From Gracilimonas tropica DSM 19535 (GTDB lineage: Bacteria > Bacteroidota > Rhodothermia > Balneolales > Balneolaceae), in NCBI RefSeq assembly GCF_000375425.1, contig NZ_AQXG01000003.1, positions 62,001 through 126,000 on the forward strand: a DNA stretch of 64,000 bases, read 5' to 3'. The notes under the pieces were generated by a model that made no database searches, was not told the origin of the DNA, and was given only the letters and a program-made list of their open reading frames with translations. Positions 54,409 through 62,306 of the stretch are shown here, piece by piece (the stretch's first letter is position 1; each line of letters starts with the position of its first letter). The position numbers were made by a program, and so were the translations under genes.

Positions 54409-55356
54409 TTAAAATTTATACTGTAATCCGATGGAATGTACAGTTCCGTAGCCTGTATTAAAAGGGATAAGTGCATAATTAAAAGCAAGCTCACTCAATT
54501 GTAATTCTACCCCAAAAGAAACGGGACGCACTTCATCATCGGGCTTAAATCCACCGCTGACTTCAATAATTTCGGCAATGTTGAAAGCCAGGCCGAGGTT
54601 GAAGTATGGATCGCCAGCCGAATAATCAGCAAAGTCTTTTCCCTGCGTATCCTGAAGGGGATACACGTAATCGGCGAATACTTTTACAAGGATGGGAAGA
54701 TCATCATTTTTAGGGGGAAGAAACCGGATCACATCTGCAGATGTACCTATCCGAAAATTTGTGGGGAGGGTTGTCGCCTCCGTGACCAACACTTGCATCT
54801 CGCCAAGATTGGAGACGGAAGCTCCGGCTCTGATCCTGTCATCCAGAAATTGACTGGCAATACCCAGGTTGAATGCATAGCCATTGGCTCTGTAGGTGTA
54901 GTTTTGTTCGTTCAGGAATTGAAAAGAGCCACCCAAAGAGAAATAATTAAAATCATAAGCATAGGCTGCTGCAATAGAGATATAACCTATGGAAAAAGTA
55001 CCGTTTGAAGGGCCGGGATTGTTTCTTTGCTCATAATCATTAGCTCCGGAAGTGTAAAAGGAAAATGCAATGGCTCTTTTTCCATTTTTGAAATTAACCC
55101 CTCCAAAAATGTTATTGACGCCTGCAATCCATGCAGAATATCCGAGATCTATGGATGAAAATTCATTCATAGAAAGCAGTGCAGGATTCGAATAAATGGA
55201 GGCGGCTCCATCTGTTACAGAAACAGTGGCTTCTGCTTTGGAAAGTGCATACGGAGTAGGAGAAATGTTTAACAGCTCAAAACCTGAATTCTGAGCAAAA
55301 AGTGATACTTGTCCTGCCATTAAAAATAGCAATACGGTCAAAAAAGTTGATTTCAT
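54409..55356 (-). CDS. PorV/PorQ-family outer-membrane protein (second copy)
   Basis: A 315-residue barrel with a signal peptide (1-22). It has ATVSVTDGAASIYSNPALLSM near 43-63, the GAxSxYxNPA signature of the PorV/PorQ (UPF0164) family, alternating aromatic strands and a closing YGTVHSIGLQYKF. PorV is part of the type IX secretion shuttle and attachment system. It is coupled to the PorV-like copy upstream (ATGA at 55353-55356). Two PorV-like genes together are common in T9SS-bearing bacteria. Confidence 0.8.
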   Translation of the reverse strand: MKSTFLTVLLFLMAGQVSLFAQNSGFELLNISPTPYALSKAEATVSVTDGAASIYSNPALLSMNEFSSIDLGYSAWIAGVNNIFGGVNFKNGKRAIAFSFYTSGANDYEQRNNPGPSNGTFSIGYISIAAAYAYDFNYFSLGGSFQFLNEQNYTYRANGYAFNLGIASQFLDDRIRAGASVSNLGEMQVLVTEATTLPTNFRIGTSADVIRFLPPKNDDLPILVKVFADYVYPLQDTQGKDFADYSAGDPYFNLGLAFNIAEIIEVSGGFKPDDEVRPVSFGVELQLSELAFNYALIPFNTGYGTVHSIGLQYKF

Positions 55357-56408
55357 AGGTTCAGTCGAAGTGAGAAAACATGCATGTTTGAAATTCGATA
55401 GGGCTCTATCACAAAAGCATAATCAATAGAAGGAGAAAATACATCAAATGGCAAATGAATAGAAAATCCGGAGCTTAATCCCCAGCTATCAAAATTTGTT
55501 GTTTCCGGCAGATTCCATCCGCCACGCAAGGTAAATCGTTCGTGGGCTTTCCAGGATGCTCCTACCCGGAATTGAGTTGAACTGGTGTTGATGGTTTCGG
55601 ATGAAATGATCTCTGTAAGCATTCCATTATCAACAAAAACTTCGGTTTGAGTGACCTCAGAAGTATAAGTTTGAATCTCAAAATCACCGGAAAGCGTGAA
55701 CTGTTCTTCTTGCCAAGCTAATCCGAAAATAATCCGTGTCGGAAAATTGTTAATTACATTCTTGCCTTGCTCCAAATCATACAGATCCTGAGAATTCCAT
55801 GAATAATTGGCAAAAAGATCCCGAACGGAACCGGCAACATTCAGCCTGGGACTAATCTCATATAAAAATCCAAGATCCACACCTACGGCTACGGCATTGC
55901 TTAATTCCTGGTGATAATCGGCCAGGTTAAACTTCAAACCAATGCCGGCATTGAATTTTTCGCTGAGCCGAATTCCAAAGTTGCTGGCCAATTGATATTC
56001 TGAAGCATCAAAAGTTCCGGTTGGATAGCCGCTGAGGGTACGGCCATCAATGTCATTCACGCCGGTTCGTAATAAGGTAAATGAAAGTCCGGCTGTGGGA
56101 GGCAGGGCAAATTGGGCTCCTGCACTTTGCAGAACCCGGTCAAATGATAATAAGCCAACGGTGAAATCGGTTTGCTGAGCTCCTCTTTCCAGCGCTGCTT
56201 GTGCGGGGTTGTAGTAGGAAAAAGCACCTTCTGAAGTTACAGCCGACATGGCATTTCCCATGGCCAACCCACGGGCAGAATAACCGAGTCGGGTGGAAGC
56301 TCCGGCAAAACCGCCATTCTGGGCAGCTACTTCGGCAGGATGGAATCCAAAGGACAACATTGCTGCCAAAAATAGCAGGAGAAAAGTATGAGAGAAAGAA
56401 TTTTTCAT
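55353..56408 (-). CDS. PorV/PorQ-family outer-membrane protein (first copy)
   Basis: A 351-residue barrel with a signal peptide (1-29, ends AAQ). LGYSARGLAMGNAMSAVTSEGAFSYYNPA (about 42-70) is the PorV/UPF0164 signature; the rest is strand-rich and ends with SNMHVFSLRLNL. It is 1 base into the upstream BNR-repeat gene (TAATG). Together with the T9SS-tagged protein it points to a surface secretion or anchoring step. Confidence 0.8.
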   Translation of the reverse strand: MKNSFSHTFLLLFLAAMLSFGFHPAEVAAQNGGFAGASTRLGYSARGLAMGNAMSAVTSEGAFSYYNPAQAALERGAQQTDFTVGLLSFDRVLQSAGAQFALPPTAGLSFTLLRTGVNDIDGRTLSGYPTGTFDASEYQLASNFGIRLSEKFNAGIGLKFNLADYHQELSNAVAVGVDLGFLYEISPRLNVAGSVRDLFANYSWNSQDLYDLEQGKNVINNFPTRIIFGLAWQEEQFTLSGDFEIQTYTSEVTQTEVFVDNGMLTEIISSETINTSSTQFRVGASWKAHERFTLRGGWNLPETTNFDSWGLSSGFSIHLPFDVFSPSIDYAFVIEPYRISNMHVFSLRLNL

Positions 56409-57997
56409 TATTCAACCACTAAAATTTTACCGCTTATTTGCCGATTCCCCATTTCCACTACATAGATATAAGGTCCATTGGCCACTTTTCGGCCTTTGCC
56501 GTCATAACCGTCCCAAACGGCTTCGTAATTACCGGGGGAATAGGAACCATCTGTTTCCAATTCACGAACTAAATTCATTCCCACATCGAAAATACGAACG
56601 TTAACATTTGCCTGTTTTTGCACTTCAAATTTAATTCGAACGATGCGATGAACATCCATAGAAAAAGGGTTCGGATAAGCATAACTATTTACGGATTTGG
56701 CATCCGGGGCAAATATATTTCCTCCTTTCAAAGGGAAATCGACGCGTGTTATTTGCCAATCATCAAATTCTTGTCCTTGAACACAACATTGATGTGAAGC
56801 AATTCCATCATCGGTTCCGATCCATATTCGGTTGGTTGTAGCCGCAACCGTATAATATGCTGCGGAAGGTTTTATAAATGTATTGGGACTTTTGATTTGG
56901 GGAGATTTGATCCATGTTTTCCCTCCGTTAGATGAAATGAAGAGTCCATTATCGCCGGTGGCAAATACGTAGCCATCCTTGAACCCTATATCATTAATGC
57001 GTTCTCCAATCAACATTTGGGTGAACGTCTGTCCGCCATCTTCGGTAAAAACGATGCCTTGTTTTTGGGGTGATGAGGCGATCCAGTTGGTCATCCAGAT
57101 TCGCCCGGTACCGGGTTCTTCTTTGATGGAGATGATCCAATCACCCAGCAACCCATCCTGTGTGTTGTCAGAGCGGATGTGCCGCCAGGAAATACTATCA
57201 ATTGGAGCTTCCAAAGCATTTTCGGAAACATTAATGCCACCCGCACTACCAAACCAAACCCTTTGTTGAGAATCTACTAAAACTCCAAATCCCTTAAGAT
57301 TGTCGTCATCAACGGAATTATATTTATTTATGGATTCAATACAATTCCCTTCATCATCCCTGTCAGTACAAGTTACCCAGTAGTAATTATCCCGCTCTGG
57401 CGAAAGCTCGAGTTCTGAAAAAGGGGGTAGGATTATACGCTCCCAGGTTGAACCCAGATCCATGCTTCGCAGTAAACCGGAAGCCCAGTTAGCTGAAAAT
57501 AAAACATCTCCCTCAAAGTCGACGGCATACGGAGGCGACTGCTGCGGGACGGTAATTCTAATTCGGTCATACACCTGTCCGCCATAAACAAAGGTTGTAT
57601 CATTATCGCCTTTTGGATCGGTGAGGAAATCATTGAAAACCCATGTTTCTCCGCCATCAATGGAGCGATAATAGCCATAAGCTGCAGGTACGCTCCCATT
57701 TTCAATTTCAGCGGTATAGCCTAACCCGGCAACCACCGTATCCTTAGCTAAATCGATAGAAAAAACGCGCCCGATTCCTGTCAATATACTATCCGCATTT
57801 TCAGGCGTGTACCATTCGGGGCGATTATCAATATTTCGATTTAAAGATGGGCTGATCCAAACCGTATCACCTATTGCTTTTATGGTACTTACACCATTTT
57901 GGCGGATGGAGTTGAATTGGCTATTTGTAGGCCCAAGAACTTGAGCAATGAGTGATAGCGGCAATAAAATGAAGAATAATGTGATCAGGTATCTCAT
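56408..57997 (-). CDS. Secreted BNR/sialidase-like repeat protein with T9SS C-terminal domain
   Basis: A 529-residue protein: signal peptide (1-19), BNR/Asp-box-type repeats along about 40-400 (RSIDGGETWVFNDF, RSMDLGSTWERI, FTEDGGQTFTQM, SSNGGKTWIKS) that predict a beta propeller, and a C-terminal type IX domain from about 440 (YPNPFSMDVHRIVRIKFEVQ, ending ANGPYIYVVEMGNRQISGKILVVE). It looks surface-exposed; the propeller ligand is unknown. The gene abuts the lipoprotein upstream with no gap. Confidence 0.8.
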   Translation of the reverse strand: MRYLITLFFILLPLSLIAQVLGPTNSQFNSIRQNGVSTIKAIGDTVWISPSLNRNIDNRPEWYTPENADSILTGIGRVFSIDLAKDTVVAGLGYTAEIENGSVPAAYGYYRSIDGGETWVFNDFLTDPKGDNDTTFVYGGQVYDRIRITVPQQSPPYAVDFEGDVLFSANWASGLLRSMDLGSTWERIILPPFSELELSPERDNYYWVTCTDRDDEGNCIESINKYNSVDDDNLKGFGVLVDSQQRVWFGSAGGINVSENALEAPIDSISWRHIRSDNTQDGLLGDWIISIKEEPGTGRIWMTNWIASSPQKQGIVFTEDGGQTFTQMLIGERINDIGFKDGYVFATGDNGLFISSNGGKTWIKSPQIKSPNTFIKPSAAYYTVAATTNRIWIGTDDGIASHQCCVQGQEFDDWQITRVDFPLKGGNIFAPDAKSVNSYAYPNPFSMDVHRIVRIKFEVQKQANVNVRIFDVGMNLVRELETDGSYSPGNYEAVWDGYDGKGRKVANGPYIYVVEMGNRQISGKILVVE

Positions 57998-58801
57998 TTA
58001 CTCAGTTATATAAAAGATAGATTTTAAAGTATCACTCACTAAACCACCACGATCTACAGCATAAAATTCGACATCATACTCATCCGGCTCATTACCGGCA
58101 TTGAATTGAAACCCTCTTGAGAAAACAGAATCCATAGCAACGCGGTCTCCATTTGTACCGTTGTCATATAATAAAAAAGGAGAGCTGGATAATTCGCCGG
58201 TAGTACGGCTGATCAATCTTAAGAACACTCCTTCCAGGGAAGCTAATCCCTCTTGATCAGAAACCTTTGCTTGAAATAAAACAGATTTTGCATTTTCACC
58301 TGCAGCGGGGAGCCGTACTGAATCCGGATGATTAATTTCAAGAATTTCAGGGGGAAAAACTGAAAATCCATGAATATTTATCAATCCTTCCGCATACCCA
58401 GTATTTCTCGTTGATTCCGAGATACGCGCGAAAACTTTAAAGTCGTGAAAAAAAGTAGTTGGCGTTTCAAACTCAAACTGAGTTTCAAAGCTGAGATCGT
58501 TTTCCGAAATATCCAGTGTTTCTTCTTTATACAAAACTCCTGAATTTTGATCGAAAATACTTACAACCACTTTTTGATCCGGAGAGATAAAATCAGCTTT
58601 TCCGCTAATTAGTATGGTAACAGTGGTATCTTTTATGCCATCGCTTGAGGTGAAATTTACATCAGATGGGACTATATCAAAGCTTTTGATTGCAGGTGAA
58701 TCAGCCAATGGGTTTTCCGGTGAAGTAGTTGAATCGCAGGAAATAAAACCCATGGTAATAACCAATAAAATGGGGTAGATGAATAGAGATCGCAAGCTCA
58801 A
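57998..58801 (-). CDS. Hypothetical lipoprotein with Ig-like segments
   Basis: A 267-residue exported lipoprotein (signal ending MGFISC, C22) that I do not recognise. The mature part is beta-rich, with repeated strand patterns that suggest two Ig-like/cohesin-type domains (about 45-145 and 150-262). It is first in the ten-gene run. The start is TTG 58801, since no ATG precedes the signal in frame; a TTG two codons later is an alternative. Confidence 0.6.
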   Translation of the reverse strand: MSLRSLFIYPILLVITMGFISCDSTTSPENPLADSPAIKSFDIVPSDVNFTSSDGIKDTTVTILISGKADFISPDQKVVVSIFDQNSGVLYKEETLDISENDLSFETQFEFETPTTFFHDFKVFARISESTRNTGYAEGLINIHGFSVFPPEILEINHPDSVRLPAAGENAKSVLFQAKVSDQEGLASLEGVFLRLISRTTGELSSSPFLLYDNGTNGDRVAMDSVFSRGFQFNAGNEPDEYDVEFYAVDRGGLVSDTLKSIFYITE

Positions 58802-58892
58802 GGGACTATGAAAATTAATTTCTTAATGGTAAGAATTCGTACTTCTTAAATCCAATACGTATTCACCTTTTACAAATTGTGCAGAATCAATA

Positions 58893-58921
58893 TTGCATGT
58901 ACTTGTTGAGCCTTTTATATT
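58893..58921 (+). promoter_or_regulatory. Putative trp promoter
   Basis: TTGCAT (58893-58898) and TATATT (58916-58921) are 17 bases apart, a good sigma70-like spacing, just before the leader peptide. The predicted transcription start (about 58928) would leave almost no leader before the ATG at 58931, so the true start may lie further upstream. Confidence 0.35.
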
Positions 58922-58930
58922 CTGCGCGTT

Positions 58931-59005
58931 ATGAAAAACCGAATTGCTGAATTACATACCTGGTGGTGGCCTGTTATTGGATATAACAGTGGGACTGCTA
59001 TGTAA
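58931..59005 (+). CDS. trpL: trp leader peptide
   Basis: A 24-residue frame, MKNRIAELHTWWWPVIGYNS followed by GTAM, with three consecutive TGG codons (58961-58969). It lies directly in front of a perfect attenuator and 185 bases before trpE. Stretches of Trp codons at this position are the hallmark of ribosome-mediated attenuation of tryptophan synthesis. Function is therefore predicted from position and composition, not from a family match. There is no Shine-Dalgarno sequence, in keeping with the neighbours. Confidence 0.85.
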   Translation: MKNRIAELHTWWWPVIGYNSGTAM

Positions 59006-59065
59006 TTGAGCAATTTAGAAAGAATTAAAGAAAACCCACTGTTCAGCCGAATGGTGGGTTTTTTT
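58971..59065 (+). promoter_or_regulatory. trp attenuator (1:2, 2:3 and 3:4 pairings)
   Basis: Segment 1, CTGTTA (58971-58976), pairs with TAACAG (58984-58989) just after the Trp codons. Segment 2, AACAGTGGG (58985-58993), is a perfect nine-base complement of segment 3, CCCACTGTT (59035-59043): the antiterminator. Segments 3 and 4, AAAACCCAC (59031-59039) and GTGGGTTTT (59054-59062), make the terminator hairpin, extended by three pairs, followed by more T residues. A ribosome stalled at the Trp codons would cover segment 1, free segment 2 and so let transcription proceed into trpE. Folding is read from the sequence; regulation is inferred. Confidence 0.85.
59031..59065 (+). terminator. trp operon attenuation terminator
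   Basis: The 3:4 hairpin: nine Watson-Crick pairs (59031-59039 with 59054-59062) plus three weaker ones, a loop of about eight bases and a T-rich tail through 59065. Confidence 0.88.
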
Positions 59066-59088
59066 GTTTGTAGTAGCATAGCCCTATT

Positions 59089-59173
59089 GGTTCCAACGCG
59101 GAGCGTAGGAACCAGTAATTTGATATGGAAGAAATGATATATGACCTCGTTCCACATGTTTTGCGTTGGAACG
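59089..59173. repeat. Two short inverted-repeat elements before trpE
   Basis: GGTTCC (59089-59094)/GGAACC (59108-59113), and CGTTCCA (59148-59154)/TGGAACG (59167-59173), both between the attenuator and the trpE start. The first matches the GGTTCC...GGAACC arm of the tmk-side element at 40344-40368, and its internal GCGGAGCG resembles it too. They fill most of the 125-base space after the attenuator. Confidence 0.55.
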
Positions 59174-59190
59174 GATGAACGAATGACCAA

Positions 59191-60651
59191 ATGAATAAAG
59201 AACAGTTTTTAAAACTTAGTAAAGTGTACACGGCGGTTCCGGTGTTCCGGAGATTGCTGGCCGATGTTTTGACCCCGGTTTCCCTCTTTATGAACATCAG
59301 GGAAGGAGCTAACTATCCGTTTTTGCTGGAATCGGTGGAAGGCGGGGAACAGTTAGCCCGATATTCTTTTATCGGACGAAATCCTTATCAGATTCTGAAA
59401 TTTAACGGACAAGAAACCACACTTTCTCAGAATAACGAAACCGAAAAAGTAGAGGCTTCCTATTTCAATAAACTCAAAGAACTCACCACGGCATATTCTG
59501 AGCCAACGCTTCCTGAACTCCCCAGATTGAAAGGCGGAGCCGTAGGATTTTCAGCCTATGACACCTTTCGCCTGGTGGAAGATCTTCCCAATGTTCCTGA
59601 AGATGACCTGAATCTCCCCGAAGCCATCTGGGCTTTTTATGATGAGATCTTTGCCTTCGATCACGTGAAGCATCAGGTCGTATTGATTAAAACGGTGTTT
59701 GTGGAAGAAGAGGATGATCTGGAGGAAGCCTATCAAAAAGCACAACAGAGTTTGGATGAAATGGAGAATGCTGCCTTGGATTCCAATTACCAGAATCGTC
59801 CTTTTAGTATTGACACGGATTCCCTTGCAAGTAATATGAAGCAGGATTACTTCGAGCAGATCGTACAGAAAGGGAAAGAATATATTTACGAAGGCGATAT
59901 CTTCCAGGTAGTTTTATCCCAGCGTTTTCAAGCTGATATGAGTGGGGATCCTTTTATGTTGTACCGGGCTTTGAGGATGGTGAACCCATCTCCATATCTC
60001 TTTTATTTAGATTTTGAGGGTTTTCAGCTGGTCGGTTCATCGCCGGAAGTGTTGGTGCGTGTGCAGGAAGGAGAGACAAGAGTTTTGCCGATTGCCGGAA
60101 CCCGTCCCCGTGGGAAAACACATGAAGAAGATTTAGCGTTGGAAGAAGATCTCAAGAACGATCCCAAAGAAGTGGCCGAACACATCATGCTGGTGGATCT
60201 TGGCCGAAATGATCTTTCCAGAGTATGTAAGCCGGGCACGGTAAAGATGGAACGAAATCAGGTCATCGAGCGCTATTCGCACGTGATGCATATCGTCAGC
60301 GATGTAGTAGGTGAGTTGCAGGATGATCAAACTTCGGTGGATGCCCTAATGCAATGTTTCCCCGCTGGAACGGTAAGTGGTGCTCCTAAAATTCGTGCCA
60401 TGGAGATCATTGATGAGCTGGAACCTACCAAGCGTGGAGTCTATGCCGGAGCCGTTGGCTATTTCGATTTTTCCGGAAATATGGACACATGTATTGCGAT
60501 CCGCACGATGGTTGTCACCGATAACAAAGCGTATATTCAGGCCGGAGCCGGGATCGTCGCGGATAGCGATCCCACCAAAGAATTCGAAGAAACCCAAAAC
60601 AAAGCGGGCGCACTCATTCAGGCGCTCAGTGTAGCTTTAGATATTCAATGA
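59191..60651 (+). CDS. trpE: Anthranilate synthase component I
   Basis: A 486-residue enzyme that turns chorismate into anthranilate with TrpG. The LLES motif near 45-48 and the following ARYSFIGRNP form the tryptophan feedback site. The chorismate-binding core holds VVLSQRFQADMSGDP, PSPYLFYLDFEGFQLVGSSPEVLV, LPIAGTRPRG near 296 and the PAGTVSGAPKIRAMEIIDELEP block near 390. Length is normal. It is the first structural gene, with a leader-peptide attenuator before it; trpS follows after a 101-base gap containing a repeat. Confidence 0.97.
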   Translation: MNKEQFLKLSKVYTAVPVFRRLLADVLTPVSLFMNIREGANYPFLLESVEGGEQLARYSFIGRNPYQILKFNGQETTLSQNNETEKVEASYFNKLKELTTAYSEPTLPELPRLKGGAVGFSAYDTFRLVEDLPNVPEDDLNLPEAIWAFYDEIFAFDHVKHQVVLIKTVFVEEEDDLEEAYQKAQQSLDEMENAALDSNYQNRPFSIDTDSLASNMKQDYFEQIVQKGKEYIYEGDIFQVVLSQRFQADMSGDPFMLYRALRMVNPSPYLFYLDFEGFQLVGSSPEVLVRVQEGETRVLPIAGTRPRGKTHEEDLALEEDLKNDPKEVAEHIMLVDLGRNDLSRVCKPGTVKMERNQVIERYSHVMHIVSDVVGELQDDQTSVDALMQCFPAGTVSGAPKIRAMEIIDELEPTKRGVYAGAVGYFDFSGNMDTCIAIRTMVVTDNKAYIQAGAGIVADSDPTKEFEETQNKAGALIQALSVALDIQ

Positions 60652-60656
60652 TTTTG

Positions 60657-60712
60657 AACCACGGAGAACACAGAGTTACACGGAGTTTTAGAACCTGCGA
60701 GCGTTGCTCTCA
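60657..60712. repeat. ACGGAGAACACAGAG-type intergenic repeat
   Basis: The gap between trpE and trpS begins with CCACGGAGAACACAGAG and TTACACGGAG, a sequence type that recurs in many unrelated bacterial genomes, followed by GAACCTGCGAGCGTTGCTCT, which shares the GAGCAACG core (reverse complement) with the element at 40308. It does not encode anything. Confidence 0.6.
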
Positions 60713-60752
60713 AAGAAATTGAAGTAAATTTAAGAACAGATAAAACTGATCA

Positions 60753-61739
60753 ATGAGTAAAACAAAGACCATACTTTCAGGTATTCAGCCATCCGGTAAA
60801 TTGCATATCGGGAATTATTTTGGTGCCATTCGTCAACATATTGCCATGCAGGAGGAAGGCGAGGCTTTTTATTTTATTGCCAACTATCACTCACTGACCT
60901 CTTTGAATGACGGTGAACAGCTTCGCCAAAATACCATTGATGTCACCTTAGACTATCTGGCTTTAGGATTAGACCCCAAAAAAGCAACCTTCTTTGCGCA
61001 ATCTGATGTTCCCCAAGTGACTGAACTGGCCTGGATCCTTGGAACCTTAACTCCGGTTTCCCTGATGGAAAAAGGCGTTTCCTACAAAGACAAGATCGCT
61101 GCGGGACTCAGCCCAAACATCGGACTATTCACTTACCCGATCCTCCAGGCAGCCGATATCCTTATTTATCATTCTGATATTGTACCGGTAGGGGAAGATC
61201 AAAAACAGAATATTGAGATCACCCGAGATCTGGCCGGGAAATTTAATCACGCCTACGATGGTGAATACTTGAAGCTTCCTGAAGAGCACATTGTAAAATC
61301 AGTGGCGGTAGTTCCGGGTATCGATGGTCGTAAGATGAGTAAGAGTTACGGAAACACCATCAATATTTTTGCAGAAGGAAAAGCACTGAAGAAGCGGGTA
61401 ATGTCTATTGAAACAGATTCTACACCACTGGATGATCCCAAAGATCCGGACAGTGATAATGTTTTTGCCCTCATTAAGCTGTTTGCGGATAAGGAAACAC
61501 AGGATGAGATCGCTGAGAAATATCGCGCGGGTGGGTATGGATACGGTCATGCCAAGAAGGAACTCTTAGGCATGATCGAGGATTACTTTGGTGAAGCCCG
61601 AGAACGCCGTCATGAACTGGCCAAAGATCTTGATTACGTGCATGATGTACTTCGCGAAGGAGGGAAGAAAGCCCGTGAACGTGCCGAAGAAGTCATGGAG
61701 CCGATCCGTGAAGTAACCGGCATTGTGAGACATTTTTAA
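60753..61739 (+). CDS. trpS: Tryptophanyl-tRNA synthetase
   Basis: A 328-residue class I synthetase. GIQPSGKLHIGNYFGA (8-23) carries the HIGN motif, PVGEDQKQNIEITRDLA near 147 binds Trp, and the KMSKS motif is intact in IDGRKMSKSYGNT near 195. It is placed inside the trp operon between trpE and trpG, three bases before trpG, so it should share the trp attenuator. That would couple charging capacity to tryptophan supply. Confidence 0.97.
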   Translation: MSKTKTILSGIQPSGKLHIGNYFGAIRQHIAMQEEGEAFYFIANYHSLTSLNDGEQLRQNTIDVTLDYLALGLDPKKATFFAQSDVPQVTELAWILGTLTPVSLMEKGVSYKDKIAAGLSPNIGLFTYPILQAADILIYHSDIVPVGEDQKQNIEITRDLAGKFNHAYDGEYLKLPEEHIVKSVAVVPGIDGRKMSKSYGNTINIFAEGKALKKRVMSIETDSTPLDDPKDPDSDNVFALIKLFADKETQDEIAEKYRAGGYGYGHAKKELLGMIEDYFGEARERRHELAKDLDYVHDVLREGGKKARERAEEVMEPIREVTGIVRHF

Positions 61740-61742
61740 GCT

Positions 61743-62306
61743 ATGATATTGATCATCGATAATTACGATTCATTTACTTACAACCTTGTACATCTGGTAG
61801 CAGCTGAAACAGATGATTATAAAGTCATTCGTAATGATGCTATGACGCTGGATGAAGTACGTGAACTCAACCCTGATAAGATCCTTATTTCGCCGGGACC
61901 GGGTCGACCAGATGAGGCAGGAATCACCGAAGAAATTATTCGCGAGCTCGGTAAACAGACGCCGATTCTGGGAGTTTGTTTAGGGCATCAAGCTATTGGT
62001 GAGGTGTTTGGAGCAAAAGTAGTGCATGCGCCTAAACTCATGCATGGCAAAGTATCACGAGTTTCACATGATGATCAGTTTATATTTTCCGGAGTTGCCA
62101 AAGACTTCACCGCAACCCGATATCATTCTTTAGTTTTAGATCCCGATACCATTCCCGAAGTACTCCAGATCACCGCGCATTCTGATGATGGAGTGATACA
62201 AGGCGTACGACATAAGGAGTATCCAATTCAGGGAATTCAATTTCATCCAGAAAGTATTTTGACAATCGAAGGACCCAAAATCATTCAAAACTGGTTACGA
62301 CAATAA
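61743..62306 (+). CDS. trpG: Anthranilate synthase component II (glutamine amidotransferase)
   Basis: A 187-residue class I amidotransferase. LIIDNYDSFTYNLVH opens the protein, SPGPGRPDEAG (52-62) and LGVCLGHQAIGE with the nucleophile Cys near 80 follow, and QFHPESILT carries the catalytic His. It supplies ammonia to TrpE; a shared role in p-aminobenzoate synthesis (pabA) is possible. It overlaps trpD by one base (TAATG). Confidence 0.94.
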   Translation: MILIIDNYDSFTYNLVHLVAAETDDYKVIRNDAMTLDEVRELNPDKILISPGPGRPDEAGITEEIIRELGKQTPILGVCLGHQAIGEVFGAKVVHAPKLMHGKVSRVSHDDQFIFSGVAKDFTATRYHSLVLDPDTIPEVLQITAHSDDGVIQGVRHKEYPIQGIQFHPESILTIEGPKIIQNWLRQ

